Notes: generated by a model from the letters alone, not told the origin. 8,881 nt of DNA from an uncultured Bacilli bacterium (GCA_947591175.1 CANQDB010000055.1:1-8881), one strand, 5' to 3'; shown: positions 1 to 7,035, counted from the stretch's first letter. Numbers and translations are program-made.

Positions 1-641
1 GATTTAATAAATTCACGATAATCTTGTGTGAGTTTAGGTAAATCAATATTAAATTTACGATAGACATATCTAAGTTTAATTTTCTCTGGATGATCTTTGT
101 AAAGTTTTCTATCATGAGCATTTAAAGATTTTTTATTCTTAAGATAGAAAGGACAATTATCGTTTCTACAAAAGTAAACATCAAAGTCTTCACGAGAAAC
201 TCTATGATCGAGAATATGCTTACAATGAGGACATTTAAGAATAACATCTTTATCTTTGTTAGGATTAGTAGAAAAGATAAAAGAACAAACTTTACATTCA
301 AATTGCTTACCCTTACCATTGTTATCGTAGAGATAGTCTTTAGGAGCACCACAGCAAGGGCATTTAACATCAATAGAGATGTTTTCATTTCTACGTTTAA
401 TGGGTTTAATGTTGTTATCCTTAACAAGTTGTTTCCAATCCTTGTGCTCAATCTTAACAAAAGGTTCAATAATAGCAGGCTCATCAACATTGAAAAGCCG
501 ATATTTAACGTCATCAGGTTTGTCATCAAGATGATTAATTTCATCAACTTTGATAAACTTGGAAAGAAAAACGATAATTTTCCAAATAAATTTATTAATA
601 CTATTTAAAAATTTAATAATAACTGATATAATTTTAGACAT
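1..641 (-). CDS. IS transposase, N-terminal part, cut by left edge
   Basis: An open frame starts at ATG 641-639 and runs off the left edge after 213 codons without a stop. A GAGGT ribosome site (652-648) lies 6 nt upstream of the ATG. Residues about 4-30 are hydrophobic/amphipathic. A linker rich in basic residues follows, then two zinc-ribbon-like units: C94/C97 with C116/C119, and C137/C140 with C158/C163. The stretches CPCCGAPKDYLYDNNGKGKQ and KIKLRYVYRKF resemble, from memory, a family of DDE transposases common in clostridia and related Firmicutes, in which a zinc-ribbon head precedes the catalytic core. The core (the DDE residues) would lie left of the window, so integrity cannot be judged. 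The exact IS family is not assigned. This frame is unbroken for 641 nt, and other frames on both strands here are its shadows. Confidence 0.8.
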   Translation of the reverse strand, partial: MSKIISVIIKFLNSINKFIWKIIVFLSKFIKVDEINHLDDKPDDVKYRLFNVDEPAIIEPFVKIEHKDWKQLVKDNNIKPIKRRNENISIDVKCPCCGAPKDYLYDNNGKGKQFECKVCSFIFSTNPNKDKDVILKCPHCKHILDHRVSREDFDVYFCRNDNCPFYLKNKKSLNAHDRKLYKDHPEKIKLRYVYRKFNIDLPKLTQDYREFIK

Positions 642-701
642 GACATTACCTCGATTCTTGTGTATTGTTTATTCTAAAAACATTATATCGAGTAATGTCA
701 T
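640..701 (-). promoter_or_regulatory. Inverted repeat masking the transposase ribosome site and start codon
   Basis: The arm ATGACATTACCTCGA (640-654) pairs with TCGAGTAATGTCAT (688-701), with one bulged C and a loop of roughly 30 nt. In the transposase sense, the 3' arm contains the GAGGT ribosome site and most of the ATG. A transcript entering from outside the element would carry both arms and could hide the start. A transcript begun at the internal -10 box would lack the first arm. This resembles the known translational protection of IS10/IS50-type elements against read-through; its role here is inferred. Confidence 0.6.
682..687 (-). promoter_or_regulatory. Transposase promoter -10 box
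   Basis: A perfect TATAAT reads on the minus strand at 687-682, immediately inside the outer arm of the inverted repeat. The expected start point is near 675, about 35 nt ahead of the ATG. No good -35 hexamer is seen 16-18 nt upstream; only weak matches around 705-711 are present. The outer end of the IS probably lies close to position 701-710, but the other end is outside the window, so terminal repeats cannot be matched. Confidence 0.5.
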
Positions 702-759
702 TTTTTGATAGATAAAAAATAGCAATTCTATATAAAAATTACCTCCAAAAAGGGGGTGA

Positions 760-789
760 TTGAAAAAAATATAGAAAAGCACAGATAAA
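760..789 (+). promoter_or_regulatory. Possible sigma-A promoter of the sensor operon
   Basis: TTGAAA (760-765) and GATAAA (784-789) are separated by 18 nt, giving a plausible vegetative promoter with a start point near 796. The -10 matches consensus at four of six positions, so this is a weak call. It lies between the IS end and the first gene of the operon. The stretch 703-856 contains no gene. Confidence 0.35.
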
Positions 790-803
790 TAAAGGAAAAA
801 ACA

Positions 804-834
804 GGTAGTTTGTATATCAACTTTGCACACTACC
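804..834 (+). promoter_or_regulatory. Inverted repeat in the leader of the sensor operon
   Basis: GGTAGT (804-809) and ACTACC (829-834) form a perfect 6-bp stem around a 19-nt loop, between the predicted start point and the ribosome site of the first gene. It has no T-run, so it is not a terminator. It does not match a riboswitch that I recognise. It could be an operator or a leader structure. Confidence 0.3.
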
Positions 835-856
835 ACTACAATAAAGAGGTGGGAAA

Positions 857-1327
857 ATGAAATTTTTAAAACAATATAAATTGACGGTTGCAATCGTCGC
901 TATTTTTATCGTTATGGTCATAATTGGTCACTATGTTGTAACTTTATTAATACCGGGTGAAGAAGGCGACGTTTGTGTAGGACGACTAGATGGAATCGAA
1001 GTTCCTCCTATTAGCGCCGAAACTTACGAAGAGTTGAAAAGTACTTTGAAAGAGCAAGATTTTGTAAGTGATGTAACTACTGCCGAAGGATGCCTTTTAG
1101 TAAAAGTCTTCGTAACAGTTAATGATGATACTTCTTTAGATGATGCCAAATCATTAGGAAGTACAGTTTTAGAAAAGTTTAGTGACGACCAAAAAGGTGT
1201 TTACGATTTTCAATTGGCTGTAAGCAAGAATAATAAAGAAGATGCCTCTTTCCCAATTATCGGGTCTAGACATAAATGCACAGGGGAATGCTCAAACGAA
1301 TTTGTTTGGACGAAAGACCGGGGGTAG
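857..1327 (+). CDS. Membrane-anchored protein of unknown function, first gene of the sensor operon
   Basis: 156 residues, starting at ATG with a GAGGTGGG ribosome site about 4-10 nt upstream. One transmembrane helix (about residues 9-33) follows a short basic cytoplasmic end, so most of the protein should lie outside the membrane. There is no lipobox. The outer part is acidic and contains four cysteines (C40, C79, C141, C145), the last two in KCTGEC, which could form disulfides or bind metal. The end PIIGSRHKCTG...FVWTKDR looks ordered rather than linker-like. I do not recognise a family. The next gene begins 6 nt after the TAG stop, so the two are almost certainly co-transcribed and probably translationally coupled. 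This makes it a candidate partner of the sensor (accessory or ligand-delivery protein); that role is inference from position only. Confidence 0.85.
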   Translation: MKFLKQYKLTVAIVAIFIVMVIIGHYVVTLLIPGEEGDVCVGRLDGIEVPPISAETYEELKSTLKEQDFVSDVTTAEGCLLVKVFVTVNDDTSLDDAKSLGSTVLEKFSDDQKGVYDFQLAVSKNNKEDASFPIIGSRHKCTGECSNEFVWTKDRG

Positions 1328-1333
1328 AATCTT

Positions 1334-3370
1334 GTGAAAAAGAAGTTATTTATAATAATTCCCATCATTGTGGCCGTTCTCACATTTATAGGAGTTTACT
1401 ACTATTTCAACTACGAAGATAGTGAGACAAGCCTCAATGTAACTGAAAAAAGATGGATTGAAGAAAATTCCAAAACAAAAGTCGATTTCGAAGTTATTAA
1501 CGATTTACCACTTTTTGGTATGAATGGTAATGGGGTAATCTTTCAGTTTTTAACGGATTTTGAAACCGCGACCGGCCTAGAATTTAATAAAATTCCGTAT
1601 TTGAAAGCTGGTACACCAAGTAAAAATAGTTTTAGAATTCGCTTACTTAATAACGAAGAGAACCTTTCGAGTAAAGATCTCTTAATTGCCGAAGACTATT
1701 ACGTTATCGTCGGTAAAAACTATGAAAAAGTAAATGCCATCCCAGATTTAAAAGATCGGGTAATTGGTGTTTTGACTCCAGATTATGCCGAAGTATCTTA
1801 TTATTTAAAATCTGGAACTAATCTCGAATTAAAAACTTACGATACTATCGAAGAGATGAGCAATGCCTTAGATAATGGAACAGTTAGCCTCATGGTGATG
1901 CCAAAGATTTCGCATCTCGATAAGACGATTACCGAAGATGGTTATCAAATTATCTATTCGTTTACGGAACTTAGTAAAAAAATAGTTCTTACGTTAAGTG
2001 ACGAAGATACTAAATTAAACGAAATCGTTACCAAGTACTTCGATCGTTGGAAAAAAGAGTACTACGTTAGTGCCTATAACCGCTCGTACCTTAATTACTA
2101 CGTCGAGCAAAACAAGATTAACGACAAAACTAAGGCTGACCTTATTTCTAAAAACTATGTCTACGGTTACGTTGAAAATGCTCCTTATGAAATAACGAAA
2201 GATAATGAAGTAAGAGGAATAGCCGGCGAATATGTCGATAGAATGAAACGCTTGACCGGAATCGAATTTACTTATAAAAAGTACGATGATATGGAGTCTC
2301 TTAAAAAAGCCATAAGTGATGGTGAAGTAGACTTATACTTCGACTACGATAATTCGACAAACGACAAATATAACAAGACCGTTTCAACCTTTATCGAACG
2401 TTATGTCGTTTTAAGTAAACCTTCATTTGAACAAAGTATCACATCTTTTGAAAGTCTCAAAGGTAAAAAAATCAACATGTTAAAAAACAATGCCTTGTTT
2501 AATTACTTCAAAGATAATAGTCGGGCTAACATTCAAGAGTTCGACAAAGTAGAGTCCTTGACGGATAACACTAACTTAATTGTTGTCGATCGCGAAGTAT
2601 ACCTATACTATAAGAATAGTCTATTCTCTGACTACGAAGTTCTCTATGAAAATACGATGACTAACGATTACTACTTTATGATAAAGAACGATAATACGAC
2701 TTTCTACCAATTGTTTAACCATATTATTAACACAAATTCTTATTACAATTACCGAAATACTGGCCTAAACAATATTAATAGTTCGCTATTAAGTAATACG
2801 ACATTTGAACAATTATACTTTATCGTTTTAGGTTTCGTTCTCTTACCAATTTTAATCATCTTAGCAATTTACTTATTCTTAAAACGGAAAAAGAGAATCA
2901 AGGATGTTCGTAAGGAAGATCGTCGTAAATACACAGATCTACTTACTTCCCTTAAAAACCGTAACTACTTAAATGTCAATATTGCTGCCTGGGATGAAAA
3001 TCAAGTTTATCCACAATCAATTGTGATTATCGACTTAAATAACGTCAAATACGTAAACGATAATTACGGTCATGAAGCAGGAGACGATTTAATTGTTAAG
3101 GCAGCCGGAATCTTAGTTAATACCCAACTAGAAAATAGTGAAATCATCCGTACCGATGGAAACGAATTCTTAATTTACCTAGTTGGCTATAGTGAACAAC
3201 AAGTAATAACTTATACGAAAAAATTAGGCAAAGAATTAAAAGAATTGCCACATAACTTTGGAGCAAGCATTGGTTACAGTATGATTACTGATGACATCAA
3301 GATGATCGACGATGCCATTAATGAAGCAACTCTTGCTATGCGTGAAGCTAAAGAAGAAAGCAATAAATAG
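1334..3370 (+). CDS. Membrane sensor: two solute-binding-like domains plus degenerate GGDEF domain (DGNEF)
   Basis: 678 residues, starting at GTG with a GGGGG ribosome site 9 nt upstream that overlaps the end of the previous gene. Order: N-terminal helix (about 4-25); two family-3 solute-binding-like domains outside the membrane (about 38-250 and 270-480; the second begins with YVYGYVENAPYE and has SDGEVDLYFDYD); a second transmembrane helix (495-517); a basic linker; and a GGDEF domain (about 530-678). The GGDEF fold is clear: DLLTSLKNR (535-543), the metal-binding Asp D567 in IDLNN, the base-binding Asn N575 in VND, and YGHEAGDD. The signature reads R606-T-DGNEF (608-612) instead of GGDEF, so the first Gly and the acidic third residue are replaced. 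The RxxD inhibitory site is absent (LENS stands there). Diguanylate cyclase activity is therefore doubtful. It may have altered activity or act as a nucleotide-binding receptor. A ligand such as an amino acid is possible but unseen. Confidence 0.88.
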   Translation: MKKKLFIIIPIIVAVLTFIGVYYYFNYEDSETSLNVTEKRWIEENSKTKVDFEVINDLPLFGMNGNGVIFQFLTDFETATGLEFNKIPYLKAGTPSKNSFRIRLLNNEENLSSKDLLIAEDYYVIVGKNYEKVNAIPDLKDRVIGVLTPDYAEVSYYLKSGTNLELKTYDTIEEMSNALDNGTVSLMVMPKISHLDKTITEDGYQIIYSFTELSKKIVLTLSDEDTKLNEIVTKYFDRWKKEYYVSAYNRSYLNYYVEQNKINDKTKADLISKNYVYGYVENAPYEITKDNEVRGIAGEYVDRMKRLTGIEFTYKKYDDMESLKKAISDGEVDLYFDYDNSTNDKYNKTVSTFIERYVVLSKPSFEQSITSFESLKGKKINMLKNNALFNYFKDNSRANIQEFDKVESLTDNTNLIVVDREVYLYYKNSLFSDYEVLYENTMTNDYYFMIKNDNTTFYQLFNHIINTNSYYNYRNTGLNNINSSLLSNTTFEQLYFIVLGFVLLPILIILAIYLFLKRKKRIKDVRKEDRRKYTDLLTSLKNRNYLNVNIAAWDENQVYPQSIVIIDLNNVKYVNDNYGHEAGDDLIVKAAGILVNTQLENSEIIRTDGNEFLIYLVGYSEQQVITYTKKLGKELKELPHNFGASIGYSMITDDIKMIDDAINEATLAMREAKEESNK

Positions 3371-3387
3371 AAACGAGGCGAGTAACC

Positions 3388-4206
3388 TTGAAGGAACGTT
3401 TTAAAAGTTTTGTAGTAACAGTAAAAAATACGATTACAAGGCCCGAGATGCGTATCCTCCCAGGACAACTCGCTTTTTTCTTTGTCTTGATGATGGTACC
3501 GCTTGTTGCCCTAGTAGGTTCGGTAGTACACCAGTTTTCTCTACCTTTAGCCGAAGTAGAGGCTACCTTGTCAAAGGTTATTCCTAGTCCTGTAATCGAT
3601 ATGATTTTACCAATTTTAACAGCCAAAAATATGGAAGTTAATCTTTCGATATTTTACTTTTCAGCCTTTCTTTTAGCCTCAAATGGAACTCACTCGATGA
3701 TTATTGCTTCGAACAGTATCTATCATGTCGAGGGCAAAGGATATTTAAGGGAACGTCTCAAAGCCTTAGGTATGGCCATTGTTTTAGTTCTTCTATTAGT
3801 ATTTGTTTTATTGGTTCCAGCCTTCGGTGATAGTCTTATTGATTTGCTTTTCAAGTTGATTCCCGGAACAAGTATTCAAGAAGGAATTATGATTATTTAT
3901 CAAATAGTAAAATATCCAATCTCTCTTTTTCTTATCTTTTTAGCAGTCATCACTCTTTACTGTATGGCCCCAGATAAAAAACTCACCTTTAAAGAGACTG
4001 CTTTTGGGGCTCTAATTACAGCCATGGGTTGGCTTCTTGTCACCGAAGTGTTTTCAACTTACGTTTCGCTCTTTCTAAATTACGATGTCTTCTATGGAAG
4101 CATTGCCAACATTTTAATCTTATTACTATGGGTCTATGTGTTAGCCTATATCTTCGTGTTTGGAATGGCTATCAATTCTAGTGGTGAATCACCTAATAAC
4201 GAATAA
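3388..4206 (+). CDS. YihY/BrkB-family inner-membrane protein
   Basis: 272 residues, with a TTG start preceded by GAGGCGAG about 9 nt upstream. An in-frame ATG at residue 21 is possible but lacks a comparable ribosome site and would cut into the conserved N-terminal region. About six transmembrane helices are visible (roughly 27-47, 85-105, 127-147, 176-194, 206-228, 240-262). Family features include PGQLAFFFVLMMVPL near the start, LYCMAPD (190-196) and YGSIANILILLLWVY (236-250). Length is typical of the family, which was once misnamed ribonuclease BN; its function is still poorly defined (a transport role has been proposed). It lies 17 nt after the sensor gene and before a strong terminator, so it is the last gene of the operon. 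No link between this family and GGDEF signalling is known to me, so the association is noted from position. Confidence 0.88.
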   Translation: MKERFKSFVVTVKNTITRPEMRILPGQLAFFFVLMMVPLVALVGSVVHQFSLPLAEVEATLSKVIPSPVIDMILPILTAKNMEVNLSIFYFSAFLLASNGTHSMIIASNSIYHVEGKGYLRERLKALGMAIVLVLLLVFVLLVPAFGDSLIDLLFKLIPGTSIQEGIMIIYQIVKYPISLFLIFLAVITLYCMAPDKKLTFKETAFGALITAMGWLLVTEVFSTYVSLFLNYDVFYGSIANILILLLWVYVLAYIFVFGMAINSSGESPNNE

Positions 4207-4220
4207 AACACCATACAAAT

Positions 4221-4260
4221 AAAAAGAAATTAGACGAAAAGTTATCTAATTTCTTTTTTT
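4221..4260. terminator. Bidirectional terminator between convergent genes
   Basis: AAAGAAATTAGA (4223-4234) pairs perfectly with TCTAATTTCTTT (4245-4256) around a 10-nt loop, followed by T residues to 4260. On the opposite strand the same hairpin is followed by the A/T run at 4225-4219. It ends the plus-strand sensor operon and the minus-strand gene at once. The TAA stop of the minus-strand gene (4244-4242) lies in the loop, so one arm is coding sequence for that gene's last residues. Confidence 0.85.
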
Positions 4261-4793
4261 ATGGACTCAATTAAGAAGGGATCAATTGCCGTAACTTTAT
4301 AACCTAATTTTTTTAATGCTTCTTCTAAAAATAAAACGACCGTTCTTTTATCGACGCAATCGTAGGGAACTTTTGTTAAAGAGGGTATCATTGTATCGAG
4401 TAAAGGAACCAAGTGGATAGGTTTATAAGTATTATTTACGAATGACTCGACAATCGTCTTAGCCAGTTTTCTAGCTATTTTTTTATGGTCTAAAGTAGGA
4501 GAAGGATTATCTTGACAAGACTGATAATACTGATAAAGGTATTCTTTCTCACTTTGATAGTCCTCTTTAAATTGATATAAATTAACACCTTGGTCTTGTA
4601 AGCATATATAACGAACGATACGCCATTCTATTTCACACCAAAAAGACTTAAAGTGTGAAGGTAATGAATCTTCCACTTTTTTACTGAATGAAAAAGAATC
4701 ATTTTGGTAATAAAAATTAATTACAGCGGGTAGACTAGTTAATGCTTCTTGATCGATTGCTTTTTCAAATGCGATTATCAACTCCTCTTGCAT
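4242..4793 (-). CDS. Unrecognised soluble protein, 183 residues
   Basis: Two in-frame ATGs are possible, 4799-4797 and 4793-4791. The GTGAGGG ribosome site (4806-4800) directly abuts the first but is 6 nt from the second, so 4793 is chosen, giving MQEELIIAFEK as the N-terminus. The protein is soluble, rich in predicted helix, with many Tyr and Gln residues in the middle (EKEYLYQYYQSCQ), no signal peptide and no membrane segment. The C-terminal third (LDTMIPSLTKVPYDC, FLEEALKKLGYKV) looks like an ordered domain, but I recognise no family. It is transcribed divergently from the double-HTH regulator, which may control it. It has a near-consensus promoter, and its stop lies inside the shared terminator. 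Function is not proposed. Confidence 0.8.
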   Translation of the reverse strand: MQEELIIAFEKAIDQEALTSLPAVINFYYQNDSFSFSKKVEDSLPSHFKSFWCEIEWRIVRYICLQDQGVNLYQFKEDYQSEKEYLYQYYQSCQDNPSPTLDHKKIARKLAKTIVESFVNNTYKPIHLVPLLDTMIPSLTKVPYDCVDKRTVVLFLEEALKKLGYKVTAIDPFLIESIKKEIR

Positions 4794-4840
4794 AAACATC
4801 CCTCACTACACATAGATCATTGATTTTAATAACAAATATT

Positions 4841-4869
4841 ATTATATAGTAGTTCACATTACTTTGCAA
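4841..4869 (-). promoter_or_regulatory. Strong sigma-A promoter of the 183-residue gene
   Basis: On the minus strand TTGCAA (4869-4864) and TATAAT (4846-4841) are separated by exactly 17 nt. This is the best vegetative promoter in the window, with a start point near 4834 and a leader of about 40 nt. TTGCAA is its own reverse complement. The half-site TTCACA (4853-4858) lies inside the spacer. Confidence 0.75.
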
Positions 4870-4898
4870 TACCAAAATTTTCCATTTTTTCGTGTGAA
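4853..4898. promoter_or_regulatory. Possible divergent operator half-sites TTCACA / TGTGAA
   Basis: TTCACA at 4853-4858 and TGTGAA at 4893-4898 are exact reverse complements 34 nt apart in the divergent intergenic region. One is inside the minus-strand promoter spacer; the other is shortly upstream of the weak plus-strand -10 candidate TAATAT (4902-4907). They are natural places for the adjacent HTH protein to bind. Six-base half-sites are common by chance in AT-rich DNA, so this is tentative. Confidence 0.25.
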
Positions 4899-4919
4899 AA
4901 TTAATATAGGTGATAGGTT

Positions 4920-5375
4920 ATGGAATACCGTTTCAAAGAAATAAGAGAAAGTTATGAATTAAAACAACATGAAGTAGCCCAAATAATGGGTGTAAGTCGT
5001 GGCGGTTATGCTAATATTGAAGCAGAAACGGCCAATGTAAAACTAACTCAACTTCTTCGTTTTGCCAATCACTTTAATTTAAGTCTCGATTATGTTTGTA
5101 AACTTTCACTAATAAAGAATCCTACTAATCTAATAAAAATTGACGAAATCGATAAGAAAGTAATGCGTGAGAGATTAATTCAAATTGAACAAGAAGTACA
5201 TAAAAGTGCTAGAGCAATTGCAGATGAACTAGGTATTCAAAAGTCTACTTATTCCGAATATAAAAATGTTAAAAAGGGTAGACTCATGCAAACCTTAATG
5301 GTAAAGCAAATCGCTAAGAAATATAGTTATTCGATCGATTGGATAATTGGTAGAAGTGATAAGAAAAGGCGTTAA
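4920..5375 (+). CDS. Transcriptional regulator with two XRE-type HTH domains
   Basis: 151 residues, ATG start with AGGTGATAGG upstream. Domain 1 (about 4-60) is a standard Cro/C1 helix-turn-helix: RFKEIRESYELKQHEVAQIMGV, recognition helix near SRGGYANIE (26-34), closing helix ending in SLDYVCKL. Domain 2 (about 83-146) follows a short linker and has the same plan, with ARAIADELGIQKSTYSEYK (97-115) as the HTH core and SIDWIIGRSD (138-147) matching the SLDY ending of domain 1. It therefore looks like an internal duplication or a tandem fusion of two DNA-binding units, unlike the common one-HTH XRE proteins. No cleavage or ligand domain is seen. It lies 120 nt from the divergent unknown gene and may regulate it and itself. 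Product name is sure; target is inferred. Confidence 0.88.
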   Translation: MEYRFKEIRESYELKQHEVAQIMGVSRGGYANIEAETANVKLTQLLRFANHFNLSLDYVCKLSLIKNPTNLIKIDEIDKKVMRERLIQIEQEVHKSARAIADELGIQKSTYSEYKNVKKGRLMQTLMVKQIAKKYSYSIDWIIGRSDKKRR

Positions 5376-5398
5376 AAAAGTCTTTATAAAGAAGACTA
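5374..5398 (-). terminator. Terminator of the AlbA-domain gene
   Basis: On the minus strand AGTCTT (5397-5392) pairs with AAGACT (5384-5379) around a short loop, followed by six T residues (5379-5374). The T-run is only on the minus side, so the hairpin fits the end of the minus-strand AlbA gene, about 150 nt after its stop. It overlaps the stop codon region of the HTH gene and may weakly serve that gene too. Confidence 0.6.
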
Positions 5399-5454
5399 AA
5401 AGTGTGTGAAGTTGTGTAAACGAACTTTCCATGAATTAATAAATAAACATCATT

Positions 5455-5476
5455 CATCAAATAACCATCAAATAAG
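5455..5476. repeat. Paired TCAAATAA repeat, copy 1
   Basis: Two adjacent 11-nt units, CATCAAATAAC (5455-5465) and CATCAAATAAG (5466-5476). The same pair recurs at 5521-5542 and 7036-7057, and a single unit at 7113-7123. The 11-nt period equals about one helical turn, as in direct-repeat protein-binding sites. Confidence 0.75.
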
Positions 5477-5520
5477 AATCCCCTAGTATTATAACGTTTT
5501 CTTTTATAAAATCATAGAAA

Positions 5521-5542
5521 AATCAAATAACCATCAAATAAA
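5521..5542. repeat. Paired TCAAATAA repeat, copy 2, next to the AlbA gene stop
   Basis: AATCAAATAAC (5521-5531) and CATCAAATAAA (5532-5542) lie 2 nt from the stop codon of the AlbA gene. The core of 19 positions is identical to copy 1. Confidence 0.75.
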
Positions 5543-5544
5543 CT

Positions 5545-7023
5545 TTATGCCCAGTAAGGAAGATAACTTTTATATTTCCGCGAATTTGAACTAGATTGAT
5601 ATTCTTTAATTAATCCTGAGGAAACAGCTTCTGTTAGCATTCTTGATGCAACGGCAGCATTTTTCTTATCAATATTAAATCTTGTGCGTAATGTTTCGTT
5701 AGTCATCTTCTCATTTAATACATATTGTAAACATGCATGTTGATAGCAAGCCCTAATTTTATCGTCACTATTCATTTCACTTAAATTCTTATATTCATAC
5801 AAAATAACTTTTGTCCCACTATCATATTCTAAAAAATTAGGCGCAGGTAATTGGAATAGTTCTATTGCTTTAATGGTTTTATCTATTCCACTCCCTTTTT
5901 CTTCACAAATATTAAATCTTCTCATAATACTAGCCAATTTTTCATTTCTAGAAATTGGATTATGATCTATAAATCTGTCTATACTAATTAATGGGGTACC
6001 AGGATTTGATATTTCAATTCTATCAGAAAACAATTCTATTAATATTCCCGTTCCTGTAATATTAAAATCTTGATGAATCATTGCATTAGCTATTAATTCT
6101 CTTAACGCCAATTCTGGATACATTTTTATTTGAGTTCGCAATGCTAATCCTATATGCTCATTTTGAGGCGTTAGAAGATCTAAATTTTTTAGAATTTCTT
6201 CAAAACATAAAGCATATCCCTCATTATAATCAATTTCACGAATAGTATCTAATTTACTTTTTTCTTTATATTGAATCAATCTTATTGATTTCCTTGAAAT
6301 TGTTTTAAATTGATGTACATTTTTAGCAAATAAAATCGCTCCTAAATTAGTTATAGCTAATCGGCCATATAATTCTTTCAAAAATCCTTCACCTAAAAAA
6401 TCTTCGATTATTTTATCGGCTGTTTCTGGAAATGGTAATTTTAATAATTTGTAATAACCAGAAACTTCTAATAAATTAAATATATCTTCTTTATCTAGTT
6501 TTGATAATGCTATTTCATTCTCAAAAGATGTTTGATTTAACACATTCCATAATTTCTTTTCTTTTTCTTTATAATCACATAATTTTCTTTTTTGTTGACC
6601 AATTCTAATATACGCAACATTATCAAATTCTACTGGATAATTATTAGCCTTATCTATTTCAATTATTAAAACTTTATTACCTTCATATTCTATCTCATAA
6701 GGATTGAAATCAATTTTGGGATTTAACTTTCTATATATCCAATTATATAACGGTTCATTTCCCTTTTTTGCACTATCAAAGTGAAAAGCAGATCCAATTA
6801 CTTTTTTGGTTTTGTCATCTATTCCATATATTAAATAAGCGTGTTCCTTATTGCATAGTGCCGCTGAATTAGATAACGCAGAAATGTACTCCCCGATCAT
6901 ATGGGGTTCATCATTATTCAACTTAAATTCAATCCATTCATTTTCTTTTTTTATTTTTAATAAAGATTTCAATAAAGATATTAATTGATCTTCGGAAATT
7001 TTATATTCTTCTACTTCATACAT
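5545..7023 (-). CDS. AlbA_2 (Schlafen-type) / GHKL-fold / winged-helix regulator-like protein
   Basis: 492 residues. The start is ATG 7023-7021, with AGGAGA about 8 nt upstream; an upstream in-frame TTG (7041) would include the ribosome site itself and is rejected. Residues about 12-150 form an AlbA_2/Schlafen domain (EWIEFKLNN 29-37, ISALSNSAAL 47-56, AYLIYGIDD 62-70, YIRIGQQKRKL 138-148). Residues about 290-400 carry an ATPase fold of the HATPase_c_4 kind: ELIANAMIHQDF (309-320), DRIEISNPG (334-342) and EEKGSGIDK (374-382). The end (about 425-490) looks like a winged helix. This is the family often named ATP-binding protein or putative transcriptional regulator (COG2865-like); some Schlafen-domain relatives occur in mobile or defence settings. 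Codon choice is more AT-rich, with many AGA/AGG Arg codons, than the sensor operon, hinting at transfer. Repeats flank it on both sides. Biochemical role unknown. Confidence 0.85.
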   Translation of the reverse strand: MYEVEEYKISEDQLISLLKSLLKIKKENEWIEFKLNNDEPHMIGEYISALSNSAALCNKEHAYLIYGIDDKTKKVIGSAFHFDSAKKGNEPLYNWIYRKLNPKIDFNPYEIEYEGNKVLIIEIDKANNYPVEFDNVAYIRIGQQKRKLCDYKEKEKKLWNVLNQTSFENEIALSKLDKEDIFNLLEVSGYYKLLKLPFPETADKIIEDFLGEGFLKELYGRLAITNLGAILFAKNVHQFKTISRKSIRLIQYKEKSKLDTIREIDYNEGYALCFEEILKNLDLLTPQNEHIGLALRTQIKMYPELALRELIANAMIHQDFNITGTGILIELFSDRIEISNPGTPLISIDRFIDHNPISRNEKLASIMRRFNICEEKGSGIDKTIKAIELFQLPAPNFLEYDSGTKVILYEYKNLSEMNSDDKIRACYQHACLQYVLNEKMTNETLRTRFNIDKKNAAVASRMLTEAVSSGLIKEYQSSSNSRKYKSYLPYWA

Positions 7024-7035
7024 AATATTTTCTCC

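Noticed and set aside
122..608. Open frames on both strands (122-547 minus, 204-608 plus) inside the left region
   Set aside because: They lie across the transposase frame, which has a ribosome site and clear zinc-ribbon motifs. Their low-complexity Leu/Ile/Asn content is that of shadow frames.
669..893. 74-codon minus-strand frame
   Set aside because: It starts inside the 156-residue gene and runs across the operon leader and the IS end, with no ribosome site at its start.
5455..5542. Possible CRISPR array from repeated TCAAATAA units
   Set aside because: Units are 11 nt in direct tandem pairs, with irregular spacing and no spacers or cas genes.
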